From Begonia masoniana (taxonomy: Eukaryota; Streptophyta; Magnoliopsida; Cucurbitales; Begoniaceae), in contig CM039509.1 in the NCBI GenBank assembly GCA_022432975.1, forward strand, positions 25,265,432 to 25,329,431: a stretch of 64,000 bases of DNA, written 5' to 3'. Shown here in pieces: positions 46,295-55,941 of the stretch; within the stretch, counting starts at the first letter, position 1; each line of letters starts with the position of its first letter. The translations under genes and the position numbers were made by a program. The notes under the pieces were generated by a model. It saw nothing but the letters and a program-made list of their open reading frames with translations. It ran no database searches and was not told the origin of the DNA.

Positions 46295-49200
46295 ATGTAT
46301 GCCATTAAGTTAAGTTATGCCTGTAATGATTTGTCTAGGAATCCCAAGATGGTTAGAGGTCAACAGAGAGAGACCAATGAGGATAGCAATGCTATTGCTC
46401 AGCTGACTGAGTTAGTCATGCACCAATCCCACCAGATAGAACGACTGATGACAGCTAGGGAAGAACAAGGCAACTCCAGTACTAAAGCAACTCATGATCA
46501 TGGGGGTGAGCGTTTTCACCGGCTTCGACCCCCGGTGTTTAATGGGTATGTTTCAGATCCTATTCATGCTGAGGAGTGGATTCGAAAGATAGAAGACATG
46601 TTTAAGTATGCAAAGGTTGATGAAGGGGATAAGGTCACCTATGCTGTCTTTCATTTGGAGTTAAGTGCAAGGCATTGGTGGGACTTGATCCAGAACACCG
46701 CTAATGCCGAAGCTATGACCTGGGGGATGTTCAAGACTGCCTTCTTTGACAAGTACTTTAATAGGAGTGTTCGGGCAAACAAGAAGAAGGAGTTTATGAA
46801 CCTACGACAAACTGGCTCTGTGACGGATTACATATGCGAATTTGATGCCTTATCACGGTTTGCTCCCCGTATGATGGAGGATGAGGAAGAAAAGATTTAC
46901 CAATTTGTTCAAGGACTGAAGCCAAGTCTGTACATGAAAGTGAAGACTGCTGGGATACATAATGTACCTTCTGGTGAAGTGACGGCTAAGGCCTTAGAGC
47001 TGGAGGAGGCAGAAATGACAGCATATGCACAGCGCGAACAGCCAAAGAAACTCATGAAGGACACTCAGCCGCCACCACGTCAGAACAAGGGTTGGCAGCC
47101 GCGTCAGAATAGGGGACCACAGCAACAACAGCATGGAATAAAGAGGCCCCTCAACCAGAACGATGACCAGGGAAAAGGAAAGAGACCTTTGGCACCTCTG
47201 TGCCCTACATGTCAGAAGAACCACCCTGGTGAGTGCAAGCTGCTTTCTGGCCGGTGTTTCAGGTGTGATAAGACCGGACACCTAGTCAGAGACTGCCCCA
47301 TGCCGCCAGACCCGAACCGTGCAAGAGTTATACCCAGAGTGTATGCGTTGATGGAAGATGAGGGAGCTGTTCAGCATACAGTCATATCAGGTACTATCAT
47401 GATCTGCGGGTTTGCTGCTTATACACTCATAGATACAGGGGCCACACACCCGTTTATATCAACCTTGTTTGTATGCAAACATAACATAGGACCTTTACCA
47501 GCTAAAGGGTCATATAGTGTCGTGTTACCATCAGGGAAGTCCCTACCTTCAGAACAGATTGTTAAGGGTGACGTCGTGTCCTTAGGGGATAAGAATCTCT
47601 ATGCGGAATTAATTGTCATTAACATAAAAGGGTATGAAGTGATATTAGGGATGAATTGGTTATTTAGACATCATGCCACGATAAGTTGTAGATCTGGAAT
47701 AGTTGATTTTAGACCCCCAAATGATAATCATTATTCCTTCCAAGCCATTCCTAAAATAAGTAAGATACCAATTATATCCTCACTAGAAATATACCGAATG
47801 GTGAGATGTGGTTGTGAGAGCTACCTGGCTAGTGTAATAGATGATCGGGTGAAGAATAAAATTGAGCTACAGGACATTCCTATAGTCCGGGAGTTTCCCG
47901 AGGCATTCTTAGATGATTTACCGGGTATACCACCTGATAGAGAAATAGAGTTTGTAATTGATACATACTCCGAGGCATCACCTGTATCTAAGAATCCTTA
48001 CCGTATGGCACCTGTTGAGTTGAAAGAATTGAAGGTCCAACTGCAGGAATTGGTTGACAAGGGATTTATTCGCCCCAGCAATTCTCTTTGGGGTGCACCA
48101 GTCTTATTTGTAAGGAAGAAAGATGGTTCTTTTAGAATGTGCATAGACTACAGGGAACTAAATAAGTTGACCATCAAGAATAGGTACCCCTTACCGAGGA
48201 TTGATGATTTGTTTGACCAATTGCAAGGAGCTAAGGTATTTTCAAAGATAGACTTACGTTCGGGTTATTACCAACTGAAGGTTAAAGAAGGAGATATACC
48301 AAAGACAGCCTTCAGAACCCGCTATGGACATTACGAATTCTTAGTCATGTCGTTTGGATTGACAAACGCCCCTGCAGCCTTCATGGATTTAATGAACCGT
48401 GTGTTTCGTGAGTATTTGGATAGGTTTGTGATTGTATTCATAGATGATATCTTGATATACTCCCGAACTGTGGCTGACCATGAAGAACATTTGAAGGTAG
48501 TTTTGACGACATTGAAGGAGCATCAACTTTATGCCAAGCTGTCTAAGTGTGAGTTTTGGTTAGATAAGGTTAATTTTCTTAGCCATGTAGTTTCTGCTAA
48601 TGGCATATCTGTGGACCCGACCAAAATTCAGGCAGTAAGGGATTGGCCTCAACCTAAGAATGCCAGCGAAGTCCGCAGCTTCCTTGGATTGGCAGGCTAT
48701 TACAGGAAGTTCATCAAGGGATTTTCTATGATAGCTAAACCCTTGACGAGTTTGACAAAGAAGGACATTAAGTATTCTTGGACTGAAGCCTGTGAAGACA
48801 GCTTCCAGACGTTAAAACTGAAGTTAACAACAGCCCCTGTATTGACCCTCCCAACCCAAGGAGGAAAATTTAGTGTTTACTGCGATGCGTCTAAAGTTGG
48901 TTTAGGTTGTGTTCTGATGCAAGAGGGTAAAGTTATAACGTATGCTTCTAGGCAGCTAAAGAATTACGAGCAAAATTACCCCACCCATGATCTAGAGTTA
49001 GCTGCTGTCGTTTTTGCCTTGAAGATTTGGAGACACTATTTATATGGACAGCAATGTGAGGTGTTTTCTGACCATAAAAGTCTAAAGTACCTCTTCACAC
49101 AGAAGGAGTTGAACATGAGACAGAGACGTTGGTTGGAATTTGTCAAGGACTACGATTTTGAGATCAAGTATCACCCCGGGAAGGCTAACTCTGTAGCTGA

Positions 49201-49591
49201 TGCATTGAGTAGGATGTCAACAACAATGCAACCCGTGGTTTCAACCATGTCTATACCCTTAAGAACAGAAGTTCAGATGTTTGACTTGGAGATAGTTCTA
49301 GAGTTATCTATCCTGCTCGCTGAGTTAACCATTCAACCAACAATTTTGGAAAAGATCAAGGATGTGCAACAGAGGGATTCGGAGGAAAATATCAGCATGA
49401 TGAATAAGTTGAAAGACACCACCTCCGAGTTCAGTCTCTCCAAGGATGGAATCCTGAGGTTTAGAAATCGTTGGTGCATTCCTAATGATGTGGAATTGCG
49501 TAAGTTGATCTTGGCAGAGGCGCACTCCTCTTCCTTTTCTGTACATCCTTGTTGCACCAAGATGTACCGAGACCTGAAGTTACAGTACTAG
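46295..49591 (+). pseudogene. gag-pol: Gag-pol polyprotein of element B, ends early in integrase
   Basis: One open frame of 1098 codons; the likely start is Met19 (46349, MVRGQQRE). Gag covers about residues 19-345, with the knuckle [14 protein letters not shown] at about 321-334. Protease [12 protein letters not shown] has its Asp at about 380 (A has THSFI). RT has [19 protein letters not shown] and FIDDILIYS with the Asp pair at about 717-718. RNase H has [13 protein letters not shown] with Asp at about 864. The integrase finger starts [13 protein letters not shown] (Gly to Cys against A). TAG at 49589-49591 replaces the TGG of YWWPN. As gag, protease, RT and RNase H are open, this copy was the best preserved source in the window. 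Confidence 0.93.
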
Positions 49592-50769
49592 TGGCCTAAC
49601 CTGAAAAAGGATGTTGCTAAGTATGTAGAGTCCTGTTTAGTATGCCAACAAGTCAAAGCCGAGCACCAACGTCCAGGAGGTACTCTTCAGCCGTTGCCTA
49701 TTCCCGAATGGAAGTGGGAACACATTGCTATGGATTTCGTTGTAGGACTACCTAAGACGACTAAAGGACATGATTGTATTTGGGTTGTGGTGGATAGACT
49801 GACGAAATCAGCCCATTTCTAACCTGTAAGGACCACTTATACGATGGACCAATTTGCTGATCTTTATGTTCAGGAAATTATTAGGTTACATGGAATCCCT
49901 GTATCCATTGTCTCATACCGTGACCCCAGGTTTACCTCTCGATTCTGGAAAAGTCTGCAAGGTACATTAGGAACAAAGTTATCTTTCAGCACAGCTTTTC
50001 ACCCACAGACCGATGGCCAATCAGAAAGGACGATTCAAATACTCGAAGATATGTTGAGAGCATGTGTACTTGACTTTCAGACAACTTGGAGCAGACAATT
50101 ACCTCTGGTTGAGTTCTCCTACAATAACAGTCATTAGTCCACCATTGGTATGGCACCATATGAGGCACTGTATGGTAGGAAGTGTAGGTCACCTCTTTAT
50201 TGGGATGAGGTTGGTGAAGTAAAACTTCTTGGACCCGAAATTCTGCAGCAAATGTCAGATAAGATTGCCACTATTCGGAAAAGAATGATGACTGCACAAA
50301 GCCGGCAGAAGTGTTATGCAGATCAAAGGAGAAGGGAACTCGAGTTCTCAGTAGGAGATGAAGTATTCTTAAAGGTGTCACCATTTAAAGGAGTCTTAAG
50401 ATTTGGCAAGAAGGGAAAACTTAATCCTAGATTATTGGACCCTTCCCTGTCTTGGCAAAAGTCGGGAGTACAGCCTACAGACTGCAACTGCCTCCATCAT
50501 TGGATAAAGTTCATAATGTCTTCCATGTGTCAATGTTAAGGAAGTGCATGCGCGATCCGATGCAGGTCATCCAGCCATCGGATATTGGTTTAGAGCCGAC
50601 ACTGGAGTATGAGGAGAAACCGATACAGATATTGGAATATGCGGTCAAGACTCTGAGAAGCAAAGAGATTCCATTGGTGAAAGTTTTATGGACAAATCAC
50701 GGCATTGAAGAAGCCACTTGGGAAAGACAGCAGGAGATGTTGGACAATTATCCTGAGTTATTTGCTTGA
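49592..50769 (+). pseudogene. pol: Integrase and chromodomain remnants of element B
   Basis: It continues [18 protein letters not shown] and MDFVVGLPKTTKGHD. TAA at 49820-49822 stands for TTA; TAG at 50135-50137 for CAG. One T is lost near 50431 (cctagattattgg against cctagatttattgg in A), which shifts the frame. In VSDRDPRF the Asp after Ser, which aligns with the second catalytic acidic residue of the DDE core, is Tyr (VSYRDPRF). The chromodomain at 50452-50769 ([28 protein letters not shown]) is intact in its own frame. Confidence 0.9.
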
Positions 50770-50797
50770 GCAATTTTCGAGGACGAAAATTTTGTTT

Positions 50798-50810
50798 AAG
50801 GAGGGGTGGA
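50798..50810 (+). promoter_or_regulatory. Polypurine tract of element B
   Basis: aaggaggggtgga lies directly before the 3' LTR, identical to that of A. Confidence 0.85.
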
Positions 50811-51465
50811 TGTAACACCCGACATTTCGGCCAAGTGATTTTCTGACCATTTTCATTGTCACCCCCCCTCTTATTTAACCTTTGTGATTTAAATTTAATG
50901 TTAAGACAAATTTATTACAAGTTGAGTAAAACTAGGTTGGGTGGCAGTTTTGTAATTAAAATTGACGGATTGAGTATAAATAGGAAATGGAAACCTTAAA
51001 CCTCATTTATTACCACTGTAGCCGACATTCCCTCCCGGCGATTTCTTCTCTCCCAAGTTCTTGCTCTCGGCTACCAGAACTTTCCTTTACCGACGGCTGG
51101 TTTCAGCTTGCCTTTCCTCTACGAATCCATATCCGAGGTATACATTGACATTGTGGCTATCTATTAGTTTGTTACCCTGTTCTCAGCTCGGCATTTGAGT
51201 TTCGGTCTTTATCAATGGTCGTGTGATATTAGAACATTGTGTTAACTGAGTGTGGTAATGTCATTTCCGAATCGATTCTGATCATTTAGAGTAATCAACT
51301 CAGCTTCAATCGATGGTAGAACCTGCCTGCCTATTTTTGGATTTCTGGCAACACGGTGTATCAAACAGAGTATTTAGGAATGACCTTAGCTATTAGAGTC
51401 CTAGGACGATTTATGATTAGAGCTATTAGGACCTTTGTTTAACTACTGCAATGTACATGTTTTAG

Positions 51466-52187
51466 GTGAAGAAGTTTAAAGGGAAGAAGCTCGGATTGTT
51501 AAGGAATCTAGGTAAGTGAATGTATTAAGATTTCCGGCCACTAGGGCCCTACACCGCAAGGGTATTAGGAAATCATTGAGATGTTAGTCTGTTGATTATG
51601 ATTAGTCATTACTATGATATGAAGAATTGGTGTAAGAAGATGTTAAGTTACGGGATGTTTTGCTTGTCCTTATGATATGACTTCTCTCTATGAACTTTAT
51701 GTCTATGCACTGTGTCTACGTTATGTTTAAGTTGAGAACATGAAAAACATATGTAACTATGATTAAGTGCAGAACGGGGGAAAAGACTATGATAAGTATG
51801 ACTCGCGAAATCTCCCACTGGGGGAGGCCGAGTTAATGATATGTATGACTCGTGGATTCTCCCACTGGCGGAGGCCGAGTTGATGATATGTACAGCTCGC
51901 GAATTCGCCCACTGGGGGAGGCCGAGTGATGTATTATGATTGCCGCGATAGGCAAATGACTATGTACCCTTGCCTTCCTCCCTCGTCTCCTGCCTTAATA
52001 CATGCCATGAAAATAATGAAAATGAACATGAATGAAGAAAGGCTTATGAACTTGTGTTCCTTAATTTGTGCACTCATGTATATCTGTCAGCATGCATTCC
52101 TTACTAAGCATTAGGCTTATAGTTGAACCTTATGGTGTAGGTGAAGAAGGTTCAGGTGAGGATACTATGTTCAAAGAGGATGCTTAA
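51466..52187 (+). other. Split LTR mini-ORF, B 3' LTR copy
   Basis: Micro-exon 51466-51511 ends LGLLRNL (CCA to CTA, P to L; CTA to TTA silent). Last exon 52141-52187 reads GEEGSGEDTMFKEDA and TAA. Confidence 0.45.
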
Positions 52188-52477
52188 GGCTGGTTGCTGG
52201 AGGAAGCTCAAAATGACAGTGCAGGACTGGAAAGGCGATTCATGACCCGTGGTTAACGTTTTATGATTTCTATTAAGATAATGGATATGACAGTCTAAGT
52301 AGGTTAAGGCTAATTTGGAACGTTGAATCTTGAGATTTGTCTGGTTTAATTATTGAATCTGAGGATAATTTCGAGGATTATTAAAAGATTGTTGTCTAAG
52401 TCTTCCGCTTTGTGTATTCTGGATGAGATCATGTTTCTTACTCTTTGAGGTTTATGGTTACTAGGTTATGATTCGGG

Positions 52478-53899
52478 CGAGTGATAGTAGTTGGGTGGTT
52501 TAGTCTTCCGGCTGACGCCATCGGCAGATGCCGAAGGATAGTAGTTGGATGGTTTAGTCTTCCGGCTGACGCCATCGGCAGATGCCAAAGGATAGTAGTT
52601 GGATGGTTTAGTCTTCCGGCTGACGTCATCGGCAGATGCCGAAGGATAGTAGTTGGGTGGTTTAGTCTTCCGGCTGACGCCATCGGCAGATGCCGAAGGA
52701 TAGTAGTTGGATGGTTTAGTCTTCCGACTGACGTCATCAGCAGATGCCGAATGATAGTAGTTGGATGGTTTAGTCTTCCGGCTGACGTCATCGGCAGATG
52801 CTGAATGATAGTAGTTTGATGGTTTAGTCTTCCGGCTGACGTCATCGGCAGATGCCGAAGGATAGTAGTTTGGTGGTTTAGTCTTCCGGCTGACGTCATC
52901 GGCAGATGCCGAATGATAGTAGTTGGATGGTTTAGTCTTCCGGCTGACGTCATCGGCAGATGCCGAAGGATAGTAGTTGGATGGTTTAGTCTTCCGGCTG
53001 ACGTCATCGGCAGATGCCGAAGGATAGTAGTTGGATGGTTTAGTCTTCCGGCTGACGTCATCGGCAGATGCCGAAGGATAGTAGTTGGATGGTTTAGTCT
53101 TCCGGCTGACGTCATCGGCAGATGCCGAAGGATAGTAGTTGGATGGTTTAGTCTTCCGGCTGACGCCATCGGCAGATGCCGAAGGATAGTAGTTGGATGG
53201 TTTAGTCTTCCGGCTGACGTCATCGGCAGATGCCGAAGGATAGTAGTTGGATGGTTTAGTCTTCCGGCTGACGCCATCGGCAGATGCCGAAGGATAGTAG
53301 TTGGATGGTTTAGTCTTCCGGCTGACGTCATCGGCAGATGCCGAAGGATAGTAGTTGGATGGTTTAGTCTTCCGGCTGACGTCATCGGCAGATGCCGAAG
53401 GATAGTAGTTGGATGGTTTAGTCTTCCGGCTGACGTCATCGGCAGATGCCGAAGGATAGTAGTTGGATGGTTTAGTCTTCCGGCTGACGTCATCGGCAGA
53501 TGCCGAAGGATAGTAGTTGGATGGTTTAGTCTTCCGGCTGACGTCATCGGCAGATGCCGAAGGATAGTAGTTGGATGGTTTAGTCTTCCGGCTGACGCCA
53601 TCGGCAGATGCCGAAGGATAGTAGTTGGATGGTTTAGTCTTCCGGCTGACGTCATCGGCAGATGCCGAATGATAGTAGTTGGATGGTTTAGTCTTCCGGC
53701 TGACGTCATCGGCAGATGCCGAAGGATAGTAGTTGGATGGTTTAGTCTTCCGGCTGACGTCATCGGCAGATGCCGAAGGATAGTAGTTGGATGGTTTAGT
53801 CTTCCGCTGACGCCATCGGCAGATGCCGAAGGATAGTAGTTGGATGGTTTAGTCTTCCGGCTGACGTCATCGGCAGATGCCGAAGGATAGTAGTTGGAT
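52478..53899 (+). repeat. Expanded 54-bp array, about 26 units, strongly homogenised
   Basis: From about 52925 to 53790 nearly all units read aaggatagtagttggatgg, unlike the mixed 5' array. A one-base loss (cttccgctgacgcc) lies near 53805. Confidence 0.95.
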
Positions 53900-54396
53900 C
53901 ACCGGTAGAAGTTGTAAATGTTATTTTGTCGTCTAGTGACCGGTGGATGTCACGGATGATGTTTTAATTGAGCACGCGAGGCCTACGTGCCCACCGGAAG
54001 ATGCCTCCTTTTAGGCGGCGTTAAGCGAGACACGCGTAATGCACGTGATGACCGGACGATGAAATTTCTGAGGGTTGTCAACACATGCAACCCATGCAAG
54101 CCCGAGTGGAATCATGTTAGGAGAGTTGAGGGCATTTCTCCTTTGCCCGAATTTGTCAAGAAACCGATGACCGAGTCTAGTCGCTCGACTCTGCGAAAGT
54201 TTGAGCCGACGAGGCGTAGGAAGTCGAGCACAAGAGGATTCGTCTTCCTTGATGGTTCTACGTCTCTGTTTCTAGTTTAGAAAAAAAAAAAAAAAGTATA
54301 ATGTAATATGCAAATTGTGAATGTAAAAGTAAAAGTCAAGCAAACGATTAATGAAAGATTATGAACACGTGACGGCTCCTGGCCGGGGTCGTTACA

Positions 54397-54852
54397 GGAG
54401 CGTGGCGCACATGGCGCAGCCGTGGCACGCGCAGAGCACGGGATGCGCGCTGCAGGGCACGCCAACGCCGATCGATCGGAGTGCAGTGGCCGATCGATCG
54501 GCCACTCCAAAGAGTTCCCCGATCGATCGGCGCTGTGCGTCGATCGATTGTAGGTAGTGCACCGCTGCGCGGGCGCTGCCTGGGCGACGCGCGCATCCAG
54601 CGCTGGCGCGCGCGCCCATGAGTGCCATTCCGAATTTTTTTCAAAAGTTTTGTTTTTCAAATATATTTTAGCCCAACCTTTTTCGACACATTTGACACGT
54701 TTTTTATGCACGTTTTCCAACCATCTTCGAGGGTTCAAAAAACCCAAAAATCGAGTCAAAATTTTATCAAAAGATATTTTAAATTACGTTTTAAACGCGG
54801 GATTGTTGTGCAAAGTAGCGCACTGAGCCGGGGTGAGTTCGAGGGCGTTACA
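54397..54852 (+). repeat. Solo LTR D, segment 4 (right end)
   Basis: It holds a GC-rich palindrome block (cgccgatcgatcgg, ggccgatcgatcggcc) at 54465-54560 and ends gagggcgttaca. The four D segments add up to about 2.75 kb, with no internal region. It is therefore a solo LTR formed before K, E and B arrived. Confidence 0.88.
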
Positions 54853-54922
54853 GCTTAGGTCAAAGTTAAGTCGATGTCAAGTCATGTCCTGTGTCAGCCC
54901 GGAGAGGGTCTAGGTCGTTACA
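54853..54922 (+). repeat. Element C 3' LTR, segment 3 (right end)
   Basis: gcttaggtcaaagttaag continues exactly where 33480 (gagggctta) stopped, and matches 1110-1178. It ends taggtcgttaca. The C target duplication would be gctac (54923-54927); its partner lies outside the window. Confidence 0.88.
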
Positions 54923-55791
54923 GCTACTAAGTAACCTGGAACTTGGCAGACAAATGACAGAAAGCAACTCGGATATGACACACTGAGAAGAAAAACGCGA
55001 TAACTCTAAGAACACTTTGATTTTTGGAAGATAAACTTTACTATATTCAATTCATCAAACGTCCCTTACAATGCCGCAAAACAACATTTTATAGCTCCTG
55101 AAGATCAGAGGCTTCTGAAGAAAGAAAACGGAGAAGGGAAAAAAACTAGCTGTTGGGAAGTTACTAGCCGTTAAATAGCCTTTGGAGAAGTCGCTAGGTA
55201 TCGGCACCTCGATCATGCGCGCATGCCATCGACCTTGCATCATTGCACGCTCGTACTCGGAGCTCCCTTTGTGCGCACCTAAGGGTCTCCATGCGCGCTA
55301 CTGTGTCTTCGTGCGCACTAATCTGCATGCCTCGATGCTCGACCAAGCCTCCACTCGTGCACACCACTCCTCGATTACCCGATCCAACCTAAAGATTAAC
55401 TAAGCATGTATACCAAATAATACAAGGCTAATGTTTACCACAAAATAAAATAAAAAGGGCTAACATTTGCCTTTGAAAACAAAGAGAATGCTTGATTACG
55501 TGAATTTGTTTTTGGGAAGACAAATTCCCTCTTTAACGCTCAATGATGCCGATAATGTCTTCTAAGAAAGGACATGCGTGGGCTTGTCTTTGTCTTGAGA
55601 ATTTGGCTCCCACTTCAGGCTATCAAAAAGGTCTTTTCGTGCAATATTAACAAACTTGTCAAATGAAAGATCAGTTAAGTGACATACCTTGGTTTGTGAA
55701 TGAGTCATAGGCCTCCAAGGCATATCAGAGTATAATATGAAAAATCATGCATGCTAAAAATAAACAAGTAAAACCAATATATATATAGTAT
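54923..55791. other. Flank of the nest, no gene recognised
   Basis: AT-rich sequence with only short ORFs. The stretch with ctagctgttggg and ctagccgtta near 55145-55180 looks like LTR debris, but no boundary was found. Confidence 0.4.
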
Positions 55792-55941
55792 AAAAACTGA
55801 AATGTTGTTATAAACAAACTCTACCAACAACGGATGATCTATATATCACACAAAATCAAGGATATAGGGTCACATCATATCCTCAAAAATCTAGATAGTC
55901 CGCTCCTACTGTACATCCGTCTGAGGATGATGAGCCGTACT
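55792..55941 (-). pseudogene. Decayed Ty3/gypsy integrase fragment
   Basis: On the minus strand one frame reads STAHHPQTDVQ, stop, ERTI, stop, IFEDMM, stop, PYILDF, then DHPLLVEFVYNN. This is the integrase stretch seen in A and B as [19 protein letters not shown] and [10 protein letters not shown]. Three or more stops show it is old. It breaks off at 55941, where an LTR-like end (tgtcatgacccg) begins. Confidence 0.8.

Larger units (their letters stand above)
42536..54396 (+). mobile_element. Element B: Ty3/gypsy (Tekay-type) LTR retrotransposon, inactivated
   Basis: LTRs are 42536-46186 and 50811-54396. The TSD is ggagt (42531-42535) versus ggagc (54397-54401), one mismatch. It belongs to family 1 with A and K but has much longer LTRs because the 54-bp array is expanded about five-fold. 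Gag and pol are one open frame for 1098 codons; integrase has three stops, one frameshift and a lost catalytic residue. Confidence 0.95.
50811..54396 (+). repeat. Element B 3' LTR (family 1)
   Basis: It is 3586 bp with TATA box 50975-50982. Intron repeats lie at 51798-51925. Outside the array it is close to the 5' LTR. Confidence 0.95.
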
